Shown here in pieces: positions 9,674 to 20,869 of a stretch of 64,000 bases of DNA. The stretch is from Przewalskia tangutica (lineage: Eukaryota > Streptophyta > Magnoliopsida > Solanales > Solanaceae), in contig CM056725.1 in NCBI GenBank assembly GCA_029844215.1, positions 35,804,485 to 35,868,484 of the forward strand, written 5' to 3'. How positions within the stretch are numbered: the first letter of the stretch is position 1; the number at the start of each line of letters is the position of its first letter. A program made the position numbers and the translations under genes. Below the pieces are notes generated by a model, which searched no databases, had not been told where the DNA came from, and worked only from the letters and a program-made list of their open reading frames with translations.

Positions 9674-10896
9674 ATGCCTCGCGTAAAACCTGCACCCGAA
9701 CAGCAAGGCGGAGGAGGCGCTAGTGGGATACTGAGAGTACGCAGCGCGAGCCCGTCGATACTGAGCGCAGTGCCCGACGGCGGGTTTCGTGGCGCCCGCC
9801 AGAGTTTAGAAGCGCGGCGATGGGCTGCCGAGACTCTGATACACGAGCCTCGATCCACGGCACTGGAGCGGATGAGATAAGTACAAGGAGATGGCGATTC
9901 TTGGCGAGTCGTGGCGAATATGAGGATAGGTTGGATGCGCGATTCCGGCCCGATAGCACCGTAATTCACCCCGGCGAGATAGTTTGAGGCTACGGACTTT
10001 ACGGCGCGACGCGAGTTCTATGGGTGAGGCACGAGGATGATCGCAGGAGTTCATCCAAGCGATTCTGACGGATCGTAAGTGATCAAGGCTTCGAGACCGA
10101 GTCGGTGACGCCGGTTCGCATCGGCTGCGCGATACTGCAGTCGACTGGTTTGATTCATGGAAACTGTCCCGAGGTGAGCATGCGCCCCTAGCAGTTTGGG
10201 ACGAGTTCTCGAGGGCATTTCTTGCACATTTCTTGCCTCGCGGATGAGAGGCTCGAGGCGACAATTTTTGGTGTTCTGGCGAAGCGGACGTGCGGTTCGG
10301 GAGTACAATGTGGAGTTCGACTCATTGGCGAGACGTCCCGCGTTAGTAGGCGATATGGAGGACAAAGTACACCGCTACGCCACGGGCTGGATGAGTACTT
10401 GGCGAGGCTTGTTGGTGTAGCCCTTCACCGGGCATGGACATTGCCGCACGCAGCTCATGCACTAGGATGTGAGGCACGGAGAGTCGACGGAATGGCCGAG
10501 ATCGGCGAAGAGGGCGAGCAGCGAGGTCCTTTGGTAGCTTTCAAGGCGGACCGCCTCGAAGCGAGCTAGTGATGTACCTCGCCCGATCTGAGTGGTCCTC
10601 CACGATCGTCGGGGCGTTCGAGTATTCGGGGCTGGTCGAGCTCGAGGCTTCGTTCCACAGATATACATGGGTTAGCCATCGGGTTGAGTTTTCCTCAGTG
10701 TGCACGATGTGGCAGACGTCCTCCCGGGGAATGTCGTCTTTTACGGGTGCTTGTTTTTCCTGCGGCCGTCGGGGCCATGTGACGAAATCCTAGTAGGAAG
10801 GATGCAAGCAGAATGACTCGACTCTGGATCGATGGCGGGTTCATCGCCTTCTGCTATGCGCCTGCCAGTGAGCCTATGATTAGAGAGGAGCGGTAG
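9674..10896 (+). pseudogene. gag-like pseudogene of element A
   Basis: Remnant of the retrotransposon capsid/nucleocapsid gene. The start ATG at 9674 begins MPRVKPAPEQQ, matching the MPPRKA-type start of the C copies. The middle aligns in order with C segments that carry the retrotransposon gag core, but only by switching frames. Near 10752-10790 it reads CFSCGRRGHVTKS, a CX2CX4H zinc knuckle whose final cysteine is lost at a stop. The last codons before the stop at 10894-10896 resemble the PMIR ending of the C copies. No single frame exceeds about 115 residues. Many breaks fall at CAG, CTG or CCG and may be sequence errors. Gag identity is confident; function is unlikely as read. Confidence 0.72.
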
Positions 10897-11496
10897 ATTC
10901 GTATATCCCTAACCTCAGAGTTTTGTATGTATTGATGTTGTTGATGTGTTTAGTGTTATGTTTGGATATTTGTGTGCTAAAAGTGATTTAGAAACACAGT
11001 TAGTGAAAAGGGTAAGTCACAGGAAGTGTGAAATGGAAGTGGTAGCTTTACGACTGTTTAGGTAAGATTGTTCGGATCGGGAACAAGAGCGTGATGCGTA
11101 AGTGGATCGGGTTGGGGCCATGTTGAGGGCCAACCGCGGCCGTTTCAAAATAGGGTCAGCTCTGGGTGGTCCCGCCAGGTGGTAGGGTCACGAGGGTGCT
11201 AGGCCCAAGTTTAGATGACCGTCGTATGATTTCGTGTTTATGTTCGACCAGAAGCGGATCGTAAAGGCCGGGAATGGCCTCAAGGGAGATTGCGGTTAGT
11301 AAGATGACCAAGTTGGAGGCAGTGACTCCAAAGTTTTGGAACTAAAGCGATGGTGAAGTGTGATGCATTATACTAGAAGAGTTCAAGTATTCGGAGGCAC
11401 GGCGAGTAAGAAGAAGAAGAGCGTGTGTTATTACGTGGCCAGGTGTGGCTTTGACAACTTGTTGAAGGAACTTCTTCGTTATCTGTTTCGAGAAGG
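10897..11496 (+). other. Non-coding 3' internal region of element A
   Basis: About 600 bp between the gag remnant and the polypurine tract, collinear with the same region of both C units. No protease, reverse transcriptase, RNase H or integrase motif is recognisable and no long frame is present. Confidence 0.6.
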
Positions 11497-11531
11497 AACA
11501 TTCGGGACGAATGTTTCTAAGGAGGGGAGAA
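11497..11531 (+). promoter_or_regulatory. Polypurine tract with adjacent inverted repeat (element A)
   Basis: AAGGAGGGGAGAA at 11519-11531 abuts the 3' LTR and is the expected plus-strand primer. Just upstream, AACATTCG (11497-11504) and CGAATGTT (11508-11515) form a perfect 8-bp inverted repeat around GGA. The arrangement recurs in the other elements. Confidence 0.82.
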
Positions 11532-13895
11532 TGTTATACCCCGTATTTCCAGAGTATGTACGTGAGGGCGTACGTATAATGATTTAAGCCTAAAGGTTGG
11601 CTAGTTTCGAAATTTGTACACAACACCCGATTGGAGTCGTTTTTCGAAAGCGTTTCCACGACTTTCGTAGGAAAATTCCGGCTATGTCATTTCTAATTTT
11701 TGCGGATTTTTCCGAGAGGCGAAACATTTTGGACCAACGGGAGGGTGACAAGTGTCACCTCACATTGGAAGTGGTGGCGGTAAAGCTTGGCGAAAGGGGC
11801 ATGTGGTAGGTAGGATATTTGTGCAAGTTGGTGTGGTAGATGGATAAGGTACACATGGTGGAAATCTAGCCCTACACTTGCACCACACTTGTCTTCATCT
11901 TGGCCATTGGTTGGCCTTCACTTGACCTATAAATACCCTCTAGTTGATGAACTTTCTTCATCAAAAATTGAGCAATCTATCTAAGTCTCAAATACTCCCT
12001 CCTCTTGTCTTGAAATCGTCCAAAAGTCCTCCCCTTTGAGAGCTTGGCGAGAGCTTCCCTCCCCTTTGTGGTGCCCTAGCCAGAGGTACCCACTAGCCTA
12101 GTTGTCTCGTATAAATACCCCTTGTTGTGGTATAGAAATACTCTCCTAGTATTGGTATAATGTCCAAATACCTTGGCCCAAATACCTTGTAGTATTCCCA
12201 AGGTTACCCTGATACAAGCCCAGTAAATACCATTATACTTTCCCTCGTCACTAAAACGAAACCCTAGGGAAAAATCTTCACCCGTAGTTGAAGTATTAAG
12301 TAGAAGTTGTGTAGACACTTCTAAGGGTTTCTTGGAGCGTTTTGGAGCGCACGGAGTAGGAGCTAAACCTTGCTCAGGATCGACTTTTATCTCGGATAAT
12401 TTTGGGCTTATCGAGGTAAACACTCATGACCTTCTATTGTAATTGGAAATTACATGTTGTAGGAATATATAGTTGAAGTATACTATATATAGAACTGAAC
12501 GTTATAATTGTGCGGCAATGTCTTTTGACTTAAGCCTGAATAATACTTACGGCAATGTCTTGCGACTTAAGCCTGAATTTAAATAAGAAATGACGTAATC
12601 ACATAGGGTGTATTACGATGGACTTGTGTAGCATTACTGTGAAGTAGAATTGTACACGTCCGGTTAGGCGTGCAAACCCCCCCCCCCCTGGTTGGCTTGG
12701 TAGCCGGCCTCGATAGAGGAGGAGATTAACGCTGTTGCGGGGGGGGGGAGGTGCTGCCGAATTTTCTGTAGAAAGATGAAAACTTGTGTTTAAGATTTAA
12801 TAGACGTTTGTGGCCTTTATAGGTGAAAGTACTAAGAGTAGCGTATTCTACTCGAGGAGTGGAAAGGGCTAGCAAGGTTATAGTACTTGGAGCTTTTTGC
12901 TTATTGTCGATAATCGTCGCGAGGTATGTGAACCTCTTCCTATCTCTTCTAGCATGATATGTGTGTAACTATGTAGTACGGTAGACGTACATGTGTTTAA
13001 TGTATTTGATTAGTTTGAAACATAAAGTGTTATAACGGCTTTATGGGAAGTTGGTTATAACAGCTTTATGTAGGTAAGAAAATACTTTGTGGTTTTAAAA
13101 GGTAACTGATGTGAATTATAACTGGCTTGTTATAATAAAGAACTTGATGTATTTCAAAAGATTTATAAATCGTTTTGAAGGAGAGTAACACTTGGTTTTA
13201 AAGGTTTTAAAAGAATTATACTAGCTTTATGGGAGTTAGGTATAATGTCTTAAGAGAGGTAAAGAAAATGGTTTCTTGATGTTAGAAGTTAAGAGACTTG
13301 ATCTTATAAGATAAGAGACTTAACTTATTTGTTTTAATGTGGATGTTTATGTGAAACCCATTCGTGAGTAATGAGTACTTGGTTTTATTTAAAGGGATAA
13401 TGTTTCTTGATTTGAATCGAATGTGTATCGACAAACCAACTGCGGCGTTAATAAAAGGAAAATGTATTGAATAAATGAAGTCTTGTATTAAAACCGGTAG
13501 AAACCTCCATCTGCATAGAAACTAAGATGAGACAAAATGATATTACATTTTCTAGATCATGGCTGCTGTAATAAGAATGTTGTAAACAAGAATAACCTAC
13601 TCTCACGTAAGATATATATTACTCAATCTTTCTAAAAAGAAATCAAGTGATTAAGTTTATGAACTATGAAACCATTTGAAAATGAGAAGCTTAAGTAATT
13701 GAAACTAGGCAAACGGGAACTTAGGAAAAGAATGTTGTTACTTGACTTTTGAAAAGGAATGTGGGTTGGTCATTCTAATACTACGGGTATTGTGTGACTT
13801 ATGTGAAAGAAACGGATCTCTTAAAAGGTATTTAACGTACGTAGTACTTTAGGTTAAAACCGGACTTTGGCATAAAATGAAAGTACTTTGAGTTG

Positions 13896-13970
13896 TGTGA
13901 AACTTGCCTATGCTTGTTGTTGTGAAACTTGCCTATGCTTGTTGTTGTGAAACTTGCCTATGCTTGTGAT
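13896..13970 (+). repeat. 27-bp minisatellite in 3' LTR of A
   Basis: Three copies, collinear with 8607-8678. Confidence 0.82.
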
Positions 13971-14046
13971 GATAGCCTTTGTTGTGCAAGTGTGGTATTT
14001 CTGTGTTACCGCGTCTCTCGATGGAGGCGGGTTGATTTGTTATGAG

Positions 14047-14270
14047 CGATTATACACCGAGTCCCACGAGATGGCGAAGCACGTATTCCATTTGATTATA
14101 CACCGAGTCACGAGATGGGCGAGCACGTATTCCATTTGATATTACACGAGTCCCACGAGATGGCGAGTCACGTATTTCATCCGATATTACGAGTCACGAG
14201 ATGGCGAGTCACGTATCACATCTGATTTTACACCGAGTCACGAGATGGCGGTCACGTATTTCATCGGTTA
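14047..14270 (+). repeat. 45-bp minisatellite in 3' LTR of A
   Basis: About five units with the GAGTCACGAGATGGCG core, matching 8757-8978 with small indels between the two LTRs. Confidence 0.82.
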
Positions 14271-14770
14271 TCATACATGTCTCACCGCTTTATATAGACT
14301 ATTATGATTTCATTCTGATCTTTTCTGATTTCACATACTTGGTACTGTTGTCGACCTCCTTGGGGCTGCGTTCATCTGCAGTAGAAGTACATTGGTGTCG
14401 ATCCCGCTCTAGGATCACCTTTCGGCATATTGGGAAGCTCCGTTCCTTGGAGGCTTATCTTTTAGTATGTGTTCCACTGAGTTGTAGGTTCTTGTACATT
14501 CAGGGTATGGCGGAGCCCTGTCCGTCATAGTTGTTGTAAATCTTAAGTGCAGCCTTTGTGTGGGCGGGGTTTTGTAAAAGGGATTAAACTGCTGCGTTTT
14601 GAAAAAGTTGTTATATGTATATCATTGGAAGGTAACCGTTTGGTTGACTGTTTTATTATCATGTCTCTATTTCATGTTTAAAGTTTTATTTTCCGCTGAT
14701 TTTCTCGATGTTGTGTCACTAGGGTGCAGGGTAAGGCACGATCCACGGGCCCGGAATTCGGGGTGTGACA

Positions 14771-15062
14771 TAGTGGTATCAGAGCAGTTAATCCTCGGAA
14801 AGTGTCTACAGACCGTGTCTAGTAGAGTCTTGATTATCGGTGTGTTGTGCACCACATCTATAATCAGGAGGCTATAGGACATTTAGGATTGGTTTCCATT
14901 TCTTCTCATTCTGAGATCGTGCCTTAGAGCCGTGTGATAAGTTGTACCCCTCTGACGTATTTCATTTTTACCAGTTATGCCTCCGCGTAAGGCAACCCAG
15001 ACCCAGACAGGCAAGGCAGCCGAGGGAGCTGCTAGTGGGATACAGAGGAGTACGAGGGTACA
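14771..15062 (+). pseudogene. Second internal start: PBS, leader stem-loop and truncated gag
   Basis: Directly after the A 3' LTR lies another internal start with an intact PBS TGGTATCAGAGC (14774-14785), the leader stem-loop (14832-14865, CACATCTATAATC arm as in A) and a gag ATG at 14977 giving MPPRKATQTQTGKAAEGAAS. It breaks off around 15062 where minus-strand LTR sequence begins. A retrotransposon should not have an internal region after its 3' LTR, so this points to a tandem LTR-internal-LTR-internal unit whose last LTR was lost, or to recombination with another copy. Its CAG sites are intact, unlike 9472-9700, which makes it a useful local reference. Confidence 0.75.
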
Positions 15063-18000
15063 ACTTATGACATCAAACCCTGCCCACAACAGTACTATAG
15101 ACCTCTACGAATGATATGACATCAACGACGGGACAGGGCCCCGTCATACCCCTGAATGTAAGCACCTGCAACAACAGGGGACTATACCAAGATAAGCCTC
15201 CGAAGAAACGGAGCTTTCCCAAACGCTGAACTGTGACTCTAGGAGCGAGGATCAACGACTGGTGTACCTTTACTGCGGCGTGAACGCGGCCCCGAAGAGG
15301 TCGATAACAGTACCAAGTATGTGGCGAAAATAAATCGTAAATGAAATCATAGTAGTCTATATAAGCAGAGACATGTATGATAACCAAACTACGATTCCTG
15401 ATAAATAGCGATCATGCCAAGTCGAGGACTCACGCCTCAAAGTCATCACAATAGAATGCACGGGGTAATGCGAAGGCATAGCCGACTACTAAGACCCACG
15501 ATGCAGAAATACCATAAACTATATCACGAGGTCTTTCTGACCGCACCACATGATCGGCGGCCACTCGCCCGCGGTATCAGCGTCGCGTCTATCCACAGAA
15601 CTTACCGCGACTCGCATAGGTCACACACTGAACCGCATAGGTATACCCGCGTCGGAGCGGCTTAACCCCGGTATCCGCCTAGGCTCCGCGGCTGCATAGT
15701 CTCAAAAGACCGCATAGTCTCAACAGACCGCATGGGAATCCCGCGTCGTGCTAAACACCGGAATGATCAATCCTGAGCATACCGCTGCTCGCATAGTCAC
15801 AAGGACCGCGCATAGCCAGTATAGACCCGCATCAATGGTGGCAAGCCCTCGGTATAATAAGTCAAGGGTGTAGGTGATATAATAACGATCTAATGGACTT
15901 ACCGTTTAGCAACGTAAGCACAACAAGAATGACCCCCCCTTACATAACAACCACAAGATACTAACACACGTAGCATCCTAACATGTTTACTTATCAAATC
16001 AACAAGAAAGTATTACAAGGCTATCACAAACCAATACAACCAAGTTATTCACACAAGGTACTTTCTACTAACAAGTTCGGGTATCTATTCCCAAAGTACT
16101 TCATTCATTAAATTTTTTTTACAAGAATCATTTCTTTCACACAAGTCACACAATACCCGTAGTACAAAAAGAGTGACTGTCTTTTTAAGTAAACCAAAAC
16201 ACTTACCTTTGTAAAATCAAGTAACAACATTATTTTCCAAACGTTCAAGTTTGCCTAATTTCAAATGTTCACGTTTCTTATTTTAGAAAGGTTTCGTCGT
16301 TCATATTATTAACCACGTAATAATATAATCCTCTTTTAAAACAACCTGAGAAACATATGCCTTATATGTGAGTAGGTTATTCTTGTTCATAATCAATCTG
16401 ATTAAAGCAGCCGTGATCTAGGAAATGTAATATCATTTTGTCTCATCTTAGCTCCTATGCAGATGGAGGTTTCTACTGGTTTTACTAATACTTAATTAGT
16501 CAAAACATTTCCTTTTATTAACGCTGCGGTGGTTTGTCGATACACATTCTGATTTCCGAAATCAGTAAAACATTAACCCTTTTAAAAACCAAGTACTCAT
16601 TACTCACGAATGAGGTTTCACACAAAATTCACATAATTCAATTAAGTTAAGTCTCTTATCTTACAAGATCAAGTCTCTTAACTTCTAAAATAATTAAATC
16701 ATTCGTTTTATCTTTCTTAAGCCGTTATACCTAACTTCCCATAAAGCTAGTATAACTCTTAAGCTTTTAAAACCAAGTATTACTCTTCTTTTTAAAAACA
16801 GTTCTTAATTCTCTTGAACTACTTCAAGATTATTATTATTCGGGCTTAAGTCAAAATACATTGCCGCATAACCACGTTCAATTAATACACGTCTGCTACC
16901 GTACATAGTTATACACATATCATGCTTGAAGAGATAGGAAGAGGTTCACATACCTCGCGACGATTATCGACTATTAGCAAATCGCTCCACGGCTATAACC
17001 CGGCTAGCCTGGTCCACCTTCTCAAGTAGCACATGCTACGCGAACATTCAACCTATACAGTTACACAAGTCTATCAAGGTCTAGACTACTAGGTAGAATA
17101 AATCTAGATACAAGACCTACGGGAAAATTGGCGACCACTTCCTGCAGTCAAACTACACAAGTCTCATGTCTGATCTATGTAATTCTGATTCGATTCTCTT
17201 CTTTAAATTCAGGCTTAAGTCCAAAGACATTGCCACAAAACTATGCTCAGTTCTATATATAGTATACTTCAACTATATATTCCTACAACATGTAATATCC
17301 AATTACAATAGGGGGACAAGATAATTACCTCGATAAGCCCATAATTATCCAAGTACAGATGTCGATCCTGAGCAAGGTTTAGCTCCTACTCCATGCGCTC
17401 CAACCCGCTCCAAACAACCCTTAGAAGTTCTACGCAACTTCTACTTAACACTTCCACCGACTATGAAGGTTTTCCTTAGGGTTTCGTTTTTGTGACTGAG
17501 GGAAAGTATAATCGTATTTTCCGGGTTTTTCGTATAGAGGGTACTTTGGAAAGTACTACAAGGTAAGGCTAAGGTATTTTGGGTATAGTGACAATACTTG
17601 GAGAAGTATTTCCCAACCAAGGGGGGTAGTATTTCGACTAGCAACTAGGCTAGGGGGGGGGAGAGGTACTCTCGGCCACAAGGCCTACTCAAGGGGGGAA
17701 GGGTTGGACGAGAACCATACTTAAGGGGGAGAGGGATTTCAACACTTAGGAAAATTTGTGGATGAAGAAAGTTCATCACTTAGAGGGGTATTTATAGGAC
17801 AAGCCAAGGCCAACCAATGGCCAAGATTAATCCAAGTGTTAGGCAAGTGTAGGGTGTGGATTTAGCCAAGTGTCTTGTGGGTCCCACTTTCTCATCTACC
17901 ACACAAAATATCTACACAACATTGACCAAACATTTTTGGCAAGAAAAACACAAAAAACGTGCTCAACCAAAAAGCCCCAAAAACCGTCCACTTGGGTGAC

Positions 18001-18228
18001 AAGTGTCACCCTCCCGTTGGTCCAAAATATTTCATCTCTCGGAAAAATCCGTAAAAATAATAAATGACATAGCCGGAATTTTCCCTACGAAAGCTGTGAA
18101 AACGTTTCGTCGAAAAACGACTCTAACCGGGTGTTGTGCACAAATAAAAATCGGCCAAGCCTTACTTTAAAGCCCAAACTTTCTACGTACGTCCTTACGT
18201 ACATACTCTGGAAATACGGGGTATAACA
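15063..18228 (-). repeat. 3' LTR of element B, 3' end truncated
   Basis: Minus-strand LTR whose 5' terminus ggggtataaca is at 18221-18228. The other end starts mid-LTR at the ACCCTGCCCACAAC block. TATTTATA (sense TATAAATA) at 17789-17796; U3 dyad at 17994-18011. A GC-rich zone with repeated CCGCATAGTCTCA motifs lies at about 15590-15850. Closely collinear with 21065-24178. Confidence 0.83.
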
Positions 18229-18263
18229 TTCTCCCCTCCTTAGAAACATTCGTCCCGAATGTT
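18229..18263 (-). promoter_or_regulatory. Polypurine tract and adjacent inverted repeat (element B)
   Basis: On the minus strand AAGGAGGGGAGAA (18229-18241) abuts the 3' LTR. The inverted repeat AACATTCG/CGAATGTT occupies 18245-18263 around a 3-nt loop. Confidence 0.82.
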
Positions 18264-18649
18264 CCTTCTAAGTCTCAAAACAACGCGGCGCGATAGTCTT
18301 CACCACTATACTTACGAGAACAAACACACCCACATGGCCACGGAACCAACTTGCGCAAAATACTTACATCCAAGTCCACGAGGAAACACCTCTAACATCA
18401 CCACAAACACCTCTCTCCGGGGTCTAAAATATACTTCCTTCGCACCTTCTCTTTACAAAAGAAATGATCAAATCTATGCTCGCCATACATGCTCGCTTCT
18501 CCCTTTACTCGTCGTGATACCACTTTTGTCACTTTGCCGCGAGGTTCTAGTGTCACTCCGGCGACCCAACAAATGGTACCGGGCTGCATGCGATCCCTGA
18601 GGCTGTCGTACACTCGAACTCTTACCACATTCCTGATACTGCTTCAGTT

Positions 18650-19280
18650 TCCAAAACTCGGGGTTACTACCTCTAACGGGGTCATCATTAACTGGGAACA
18701 CTCTGGATGGATCTCGATACTTTCCGATCATAACAATACGAAAAGGCCGGACGTCGCCTCCTAGGTCGGACGGCAAATGCTAACATATAGGAAACCTGGC
18801 CTATTCTTCACATGAACTCAAAAGGCCCAAAGTAACTCGGGCTAAGTTCCCTCTGTTTTCCAAAACTCATCACACCCAACCCGGGTGGTACTTTCAAGAA
18901 GACCGACCGTCAACCTGAACTCTAAGCGTCGTCGCCGATTATCCGTATAATTTCCTCTGAGTTGCCAGAACCTCTTCTGGACAAGCTTCACCCTATCCAT
19001 AGTCTGCTGGAACAAGCCTGAACCAACTATCTGAACCTTGCCAACCTCGAACCAATCGACCGGCAACTTACACTTCCGCCCCTACAAGGCTTCAAAAGGC
19101 GACATCCGAACACTGAAATGGTAGCTTAAACACTCCTTCAACAGGAGACAACAATCCTTGCAACTACCCCGAAATCAAACACCGGCGAGGCGAATGTGAT
19201 CTGAGACTCACCGAGTTCCTAACCTGCTGGCAAAACTTTGAAACAAAAACAGCCGTACCACTGGCTCCATGCGTCATAAG
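18650..19280 (-). pseudogene. Integrase C-terminal remnant of element B
   Basis: Two frame-shifted stretches recall the end of Ty3/Gypsy integrase. One, around 18842-19066, contains PVDWFEVGKVQIVGSGLFQQ followed by DRVKL and a basic run DNRRRRLEF; in the family this is the stretch after the P-YEALYGR-C motif at the end of the catalytic core. The other, around 18680-18776, contains PSDLGGDVRPF and KYRDPSRVF, resembling the VHDVFHVSMLRKY-type segment. No DDE catalytic triad, zinc HHCC domain, reverse transcriptase or RNase H is present. It is a leftover of a once complete pol after a large internal deletion. Identification is from remembered family motifs, without an alignment. Confidence 0.6.
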
Positions 19281-19894
19281 GTGAAGGTAGGCACCCGTGC
19301 AGCCTTACAACCTTTACGATATCTCAACACAGCAGTACGGTCACGGCCAAGCGAACACGATGGGCTGCCCCATCGGCCCGACCTTCGGTTGAGCATCCAC
19401 GAACTCGTATCTTTGGTTAACTAAACTTGGGCCTAACACCCTCGTGACTTATCACGCGGGACCACCACTGACCCCACCACCAAACATGCCGCGGGTTGAC
19501 GCGGCGTGGCTCAACCCGACCGGCAACGTGAACAATACTAGATCCGATCCTAACAATCTCATTAATCACGTTACGAAAACCTAGCGGTCTTCTTAGCTCA
19601 ACTACCCTCTTTCATTTCACACTACTTAGGGACCTATCCCAAACATAGCTCACGTGCACTATGCACTCCGAACATAACACTACACCTTTACTCGAGATGG
19701 CCTTACCTCTAAGGTTTCTACGTATAAAACTTTAAGGCTCACACCTTCTCTATCCCCCAAATCTTACTTGGTTAACTAACCAAGATTTCTAATCACAATT
19801 TTAACACACTGCTATCAGAACATAACACTTATGATATACCCATCTTAACACACATACTGATCTCTGGAGGGTTAAGGATTTACCTGTAACTACT
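19281..19894 (-). other. Internal spacer of element B, no recognisable coding
   Basis: Lies between the integrase remnant and the gag remnant and is collinear with the same interval in D and in the outer element. It is where protease, reverse transcriptase and RNase H would be expected in an autonomous relative; none is seen. Confidence 0.55.
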
Positions 19895-20663
19895 ATTTCA
19901 CTCCCCTTAGTCGTTCTAATCAAACCTGCCCCGTAGGGCGCATAGCTGAGGGAGATGACAAACTACCCACCGATCCTGAAGGCTAAGTCCTCCTACAAGG
20001 ACACTCTTCGACACGGACCACGGCGGTCATAGGTACAACAAGTACCAACTAAAGACGACATTCCGGGATGGCGTCATCGCATGTGAGCGGAAGCCCTGGA
20101 GTTCTGACCAACTCCTGCATACCCCGAACGTCCTGAACCCCGTGGGGGACCTCTCTGCACTGGTGGATGTGCATAATCTAATCTGCTGGTGAGGTGACTC
20201 GCCTCGAAAGTTACCAAAGGACCTTGCTGCTCTGGCCCTCTTCTGCTGTCCTTTGTTAATCCGTCGATCTCTACGTTTCTCGGCCTGCTGCGCATAAGCC
20301 CGTACACAGGCCATGCTCAAGCCTAACTGAAGGATTACTCTTGCACAACCTTCTTTTAGGTAGTCATCAAAACTCGCGGTACATCGGTATACACTCTGGT
20401 AGCCAAATCCATAGTTAGTAACAGGGTCGCCCCTTTGCAATCTATATTCTTTGTCCCCGGTCGTGGAACTGAAGGTTCAAATATCATGGTCGCATGAGGC
20501 TGCGCCGCCGTGCTAAACTTTCTTTGGGGCTAGTGACGTCGCAGAAATCCCGAATGAAGCACTACCCTAGGTAATGATTGGGCTGTGCCCTCGCACCCTC
20601 GAACTCTACTCGCGGCTCCTCGCTGCCTTGCCTCACGGGCGGGTTTGCCCTACGCGGAGGCAT
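19895..20663 (-). pseudogene. gag remnant of element B, core domain missing
   Basis: The start codon is the CAT at 20661-20663 (minus), giving an MPPRR-type start. Within about 100 codons it reaches a segment found in the outer element and D, then the C-terminal part with RAYAQQAEKRRDRRINKGQQ. The gag core present in C, with its LRQ and DSLADVP stretches, is absent between these parts. The zinc-knuckle region near 20030-20060 is too damaged to show CCHC. The longest frame is 137 residues. The order is shared with the outer element and D, so the core loss is inherited and not specific to this copy. Confidence 0.62.
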
Positions 20664-20774
20664 AACGGTAAGGGAAGAAAATACGTTTAGAGGGTCCAAC
20701 TTACAACACAGCTCTAAGGCACGATCTCAGAGTGAGAAGAATAGAAACCAATCCTAAATATCCTATAGCCTCCT

Positions 20775-20869
20775 GATTATTGGTGTGGTGCACAACACAC
20801 CGATAATCAAGACTTCTTGGATCTGATGCAGTAGACACTTTCCGAGGATTAATCGCTCGATACCACTTT
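20775..20869 (-). promoter_or_regulatory. PBS and leader stem-loop of element B
   Basis: PBS reads TGGTATCGAGC on the minus strand at 20855-20865, one base short. The stem-loop at 20775-20808 has the same GGTGTG/CACACC stem and TTGTGCAC loop as the outer element. Confidence 0.75.

Larger units (their letters stand above)
6267..14770 (+). mobile_element. Inner non-autonomous gag-only element A (subfamily 1)
   Basis: LTR (6267-9471), internal region (9472-11531), LTR (11532-14770), all plus strand. The LTRs share features not found in the outer LTRs: GAGGGCGTACGTATAATGAT inside the terminus, a second TATAAATA downstream of the first, and a 45-bp repeat array. The internal region holds only a gag-like pseudogene. 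There is no matching 5-bp duplication: TATTT precedes 6267 and TAGTG follows 14770, because another internal start begins there. The copy was probably rearranged after insertion or was part of a tandem LTR-internal array. Confidence 0.78.
11532..14770 (+). repeat. 3' LTR of element A (3239 bp)
   Basis: TGTTATACCCC to GGGTGTGACA. TATAAATA at 11938-11945; U3 dyad near 11741-11761 with one base missing in the right arm; poly-C and poly-G runs near 12677-12687 and 12740-12749; 27-bp repeats at 13896-13970; 45-bp repeats at about 14047-14270. It is followed by an intact PBS rather than by flanking DNA. Confidence 0.87.

Noticed and set aside
9806..10365. Minus-strand frames of 104 and 152 residues
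   Set aside because: Antisense to the gag remnant, with no family resemblance; GC-rich sequence gives long chance frames.
11491..11520. Heat-shock element in GAACATTCGGGACGAATG
   Set aside because: Only two of the four pentamers fit. The position beside the polypurine tract and the perfect inverted repeat suit an RNA or primer role better.
14774..14785. tRNA-Met gene fragment
   Set aside because: Twelve bases complementary to the tRNA 3' end, directly after an LTR, are a primer-binding site; no cloverleaf is present.
18259..18764. Plus-strand frames of 91-113 residues
   Set aside because: Antisense to element B's internal region; the same shadow occurs in D at 53334-53636.
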